Shown piece by piece: positions 61,553 to 64,000 of a stretch of 64,000 nt of DNA. Under the pieces are notes generated by a model. The model saw only the letters and a program-made list of their open reading frames with translations, was not told the DNA's origin and ran no database searches. Source of the DNA: Flavobacterium sp. IMCC34852 (GTDB taxonomy: Bacteria > Bacteroidota > Bacteroidia > Flavobacteriales > Flavobacteriaceae); contig NZ_CP121446.1 of the NCBI RefSeq assembly GCF_030643905.1, positions 682,001 through 746,000 on the forward strand, in the 5' to 3' direction. Numbering within the stretch: the first letter of the stretch is position 1; each line of letters starts with the position of its first letter. Made by a program: the position numbers and the translations under genes.

Positions 61553-63505
61553 TTAAAAATCAAACTCCTCCAAACTCAAACTATCATTTGTTGTAGTGTT
61601 GACAGGCTTTTGTTTAAGGTACATTTTGGCCGGACCTGAAATATCCAAAGCAAAATTGCCTATGGTATCGGTTTCCGTGATAAGATTTCTTTTAAACATT
61701 AAGCGCATTAAGAAATCATTGTGCTGTTGGGCATAAGGTTTGAATGTTTCACTATTCTCCAAACGCGACATAAAGCCTTTGGGTTTTGGGATAATTCCGG
61801 CCAAAAACAAGCATTGATTTACGTTTAAATCTTGCGGAATTTTGTTGAAATAAAAACGTGATGCTTCGCCTATGCCGTATACATTCGGACCCCATTCTAT
61901 AATGTTGAAATACACTTCGAGCATGCGTTCTTTGGAGCTGATGCGGTTGTTTTCTAAAATGTAAACCAATAGGATTTCTTCGAGTTTTCGCGATAAAGTT
62001 TTTTCCCGGGTTAAGAATACATTTTTGACCAATTGCATGCTGATGGTACTCGCACCCCGGGCAAATTTCTTGGTCTTGATATTTTTGACAATCGACTGTT
62101 TGAAGGCCGAATTAATAAAGCCGCGATGGGTAAAAAATGACGGGTCTTCGCTGGTTAAAACACATTTTTGCAAGTAGGGCGAAATCTGATCTAAAGGCGT
62201 AAAATTCGGGTTTGATGCACCCACTACGATAGGTCGTTGTGCTACACCATTGTCGATGGCCCGATAAATAAATTCTCCGTTGATTTTGTTCAAATCGGCT
62301 TCTCCATACTTGGTAATTTTCAAGCCTTCGGGATTTAATTTACTCTCAAAAATGATGTCGTTTGGTTTATGGTCATTGTATTCAAAATGCAGCGCATAAC
62401 TGAAATTCCCTTTCGCTTCCATCCCTTCAAAATGGCGGAACAAACCGGTTGGCAATGACGTGATAAAATCGTTGGCGGTCATTTTCGGAATGGCTAATTT
62501 GAGCGCATAAATTTTATCGGTTTCATGGGTATAAGAAACATACGGCTGGCACTTAATATTGTTCAATTGCACGGTTGACGTACTGTCTAATGCCATAAAT
62601 CTTGGTCCGACAATCCATCGGTAATCAAATCGGGCGTTTTTAATTACTACGTCTTTGCTCGCAATTTTGGGGTGATTGACCATTAAATTCTGAATGGATG
62701 AATAACCGTCGATATGCAAATCGCCACTATCCATCGAAAGGTTTTCCAAATTGAAATGAATCGATTGAAAACCGGTTTTCAGGTTGAATTTTTTATCCAA
62801 ATAAGGAAGTTGAATTGTATCGCTTTTGGGGTTGAAAAATTCCAAATCGGCTTTTCTGTCTCTGGGATCGGCAAAACCGTTAATCGCCCATTCTTGAGAA
62901 AAACCATCCGAGGTGACTTGAATCAAAGTGTTCAGTTTTTTATCGGCTAAAGCCAATTTAGTAAAATCAAAAACTACTTTATTGCCTTGGTCATTAATCT
63001 TAAAAGCAAAACCTTTGACATGCATGTCTGTCGGTACTAAATCCAAAAGATTGGAACTCAAACGATTTAAAAGTTTGGCATAATTCACTTCAGTATTGTC
63101 TGTTTTCTCTTTTTTGGAACGCAGAAAAGCGTCGAAGTTACTTCCGTTTTTGTTTTTTACCAATTGGATATAACCCTTATTAATTTCGAGTTTGCCGAGT
63201 TGAATATCACCCACTAAGAGTTTCCAAAAACTCACCTTGGTTTTCAATTCGTCAATGCGCACCAAAGTGTCAGCATTTTTTGGGACTAAAGTAATTTGTT
63301 GGAATTCAAGACCGGTTAAGCCCTGAAATTCAGCTTTAGCAATGGTCAAACGGCATTGGTAATCGCGCTCCATTTTGGCATCAATGCGATGAATGACTTT
63401 TTCAAGAATGGTATTTCGAAAAGCAAAAAGCAATACTATTCCAAGCAGTAAAATGATGCTGCTTATTTTAAGGAGAAGGAATACTTTTTGTTTTTTGGTT
63501 CTCAT
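61553..63505 (-). CDS. Glycosyltransferase-51 transglycosylase with long AsmA-like N-terminal region
   Basis: 650 aa. One N-terminal membrane anchor (SSIILLLGIVLLFAF) is followed by about 380 residues resembling AsmA/DUF-type beta-rich domains (VHRIDAKMERDYQCRLTI, ADTLVRIDELKTKVSFWKLLVG). The GT51 catalytic domain is C-terminal: LTSEDPSFFTHRGF near residue 450 (catalytic Glu), RGASTISMQLVKNVFL near 490, KEEILLVYILEN and GIGEASRFYF near 550. No penicillin-binding domain. It polymerises lipid II into glycan. The domain order, with a large AsmA-like part before GT51, is unusual. Confidence 0.85.
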   Translation of the reverse strand: MRTKKQKVFLLLKISSIILLLGIVLLFAFRNTILEKVIHRIDAKMERDYQCRLTIAKAEFQGLTGLEFQQITLVPKNADTLVRIDELKTKVSFWKLLVGDIQLGKLEINKGYIQLVKNKNGSNFDAFLRSKKEKTDNTEVNYAKLLNRLSSNLLDLVPTDMHVKGFAFKINDQGNKVVFDFTKLALADKKLNTLIQVTSDGFSQEWAINGFADPRDRKADLEFFNPKSDTIQLPYLDKKFNLKTGFQSIHFNLENLSMDSGDLHIDGYSSIQNLMVNHPKIASKDVVIKNARFDYRWIVGPRFMALDSTSTVQLNNIKCQPYVSYTHETDKIYALKLAIPKMTANDFITSLPTGLFRHFEGMEAKGNFSYALHFEYNDHKPNDIIFESKLNPEGLKITKYGEADLNKINGEFIYRAIDNGVAQRPIVVGASNPNFTPLDQISPYLQKCVLTSEDPSFFTHRGFINSAFKQSIVKNIKTKKFARGASTISMQLVKNVFLTREKTLSRKLEEILLVYILENNRISSKERMLEVYFNIIEWGPNVYGIGEASRFYFNKIPQDLNVNQCLFLAGIIPKPKGFMSRLENSETFKPYAQQHNDFLMRLMFKRNLITETDTIGNFALDISGPAKMYLKQKPVNTTTNDSLSLEEFDF

Positions 63506-63511
63506 CTTAAA

Positions 63512-64000
63512 TCAGTTTTCTATTATTTCATAAGAGCCTTTTTTAAAAATCAATTTATAACGAGGCAACATATTTCCTTCAACTGAAATTTCTTCCAAAG
63601 TTCCAGACAATACAATTAGTTTGCCATTTAGTTCGGCGGCAGTTTCCTTTATTCCATCTTCTATGGTAACATATTCAAAGGAAAAAAGTTGGGTTCCATT
63701 GGCATTATTGACCATTGATATAAAGGTACTTTTGTTGTTTTCAGCTAAACTCGTGACATTGATGTAAGAATCCGAACTGAATGGATGAGCAGGCATAATC
63801 AGTTCTTTTCCTTTTAACCATTTAATTTTTTCGTAAGCTTCTTCTTTTGAAATAACTTTTTGATTTAAAAGGCCGGCATTGGTGTAAATAAAAATGTAGC
63901 GCAACACTTTATTCTCATGAGAAAACAAGGTGTCGTTTTCTATTTTTTTGAGTAATTCTGAGGTTGTTTTTTCAGCTTCTTTCCACTTTTCGGAAGTTAG
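63512..64000 (-). CDS. Hypothetical protein, 5' end outside window
   Basis: The frame is open to the right edge, so the N terminus is missing. The visible 163 residues have a helical start (SEKWKEAEKTTSELLKK), YIFIYTNAGLLNQKV, and a beta-rich end KLIVLSGTLEEISVEG..YKLIFKKGSYEIIEN. No motif was recognised. Its stop is 6 bases before the transglycosylase gene start, so the two are probably one transcript. Confidence 0.7.
   Translation of the reverse strand, partial: LTSEKWKEAEKTTSELLKKIENDTLFSHENKVLRYIFIYTNAGLLNQKVISKEEAYEKIKWLKGKELIMPAHPFSSDSYINVTSLAENNKSTFISMVNNANGTQLFSFEYVTIEDGIKETAAELNGKLIVLSGTLEEISVEGNMLPRYKLIFKKGSYEIIEN

Noticed and set aside
1..64000. tRNA, rRNA, insertion sequences with transposase, phage genes
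   Set aside because: None seen on either strand by reading; short tRNA-like structures could be missed without a covariance search.

Overview
The window looks like a chromosomal segment of a Flavobacterium or close relative (Flavobacteriaceae, Bacteroidota). The evidence is low GC, -7 promoter elements of the TAnnTTTG type, two products with C-terminal type IX secretion sorting domains, many short-signal lipoproteins, an OlsF-type acyltransferase and a Flavobacterium-style SDR threonine dehydrogenase. No rRNA, tRNA or CRISPR array was seen.

Layout. 1-12.3 kb: housekeeping and envelope genes (a secreted metalloprotease cut by the left edge, mfd, threonine dehydrogenase, a lipid-anchored truncated-globin-like protein with a small membrane partner, an L,D-transpeptidase, an ammonium transporter). 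12.3-14.1 kb: repeat-rich DNA, including a 40-bp-period array of variable-core palindromes. 14.1-21.2 kb: a very AT-rich, tightly packed five-gene island on the minus strand (C5 DNA methyltransferase, ParB-like protein, SNF2 helicase, DUF3883 protein, HNH endonuclease). It reads as an anti-phage or restriction system that I cannot match to a named type. 21.8-27.3 kb: M13 peptidase, an OprC/NosA-like copper TonB receptor and two small exported proteins.

27.3-47.1 kb is a nitric oxide / nitrous oxide respiration region: Crp/Fnr regulator, a heme-copper-oxidase-like membrane protein, a fasciclin lipoprotein, norC, norB, a 604-aa protein with nitronate-monooxygenase-like motifs, anaerobic ribonucleotide reductase (nrdD, a separate glycyl-radical ORF, nrdG), the Fe-S/NO repair protein Ric, nadAB, and a nos cluster (cytochrome c, nosZ clade II, NosB-like, nosL, nosD, nosF, nosY, group III truncated globin, CopD-like protein). 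Six intergenic 16-bp inverted repeats (TATGAY-N4-RTCATA) lie at a nearly fixed distance from the putative -7 elements of up to eight transcription units. This suggests one NO- or anoxia-responsive regulon, probably run by the Crp/Fnr protein encoded here. No nitrite or nitrate reductase gene is in the window.

47.4-64 kb: ordinary metabolism and envelope genes (2-hydroxyacid dehydrogenase, a run of small membrane proteins ending in an M48 peptidase, olsF, exodeoxyribonuclease III, OmpA-like proteins, aldo/keto reductase, YkuD_2 protein, PQQ sugar dehydrogenase, MuiA-like protein, an atypical glycosyltransferase-51 protein) and a gene cut by the right edge.
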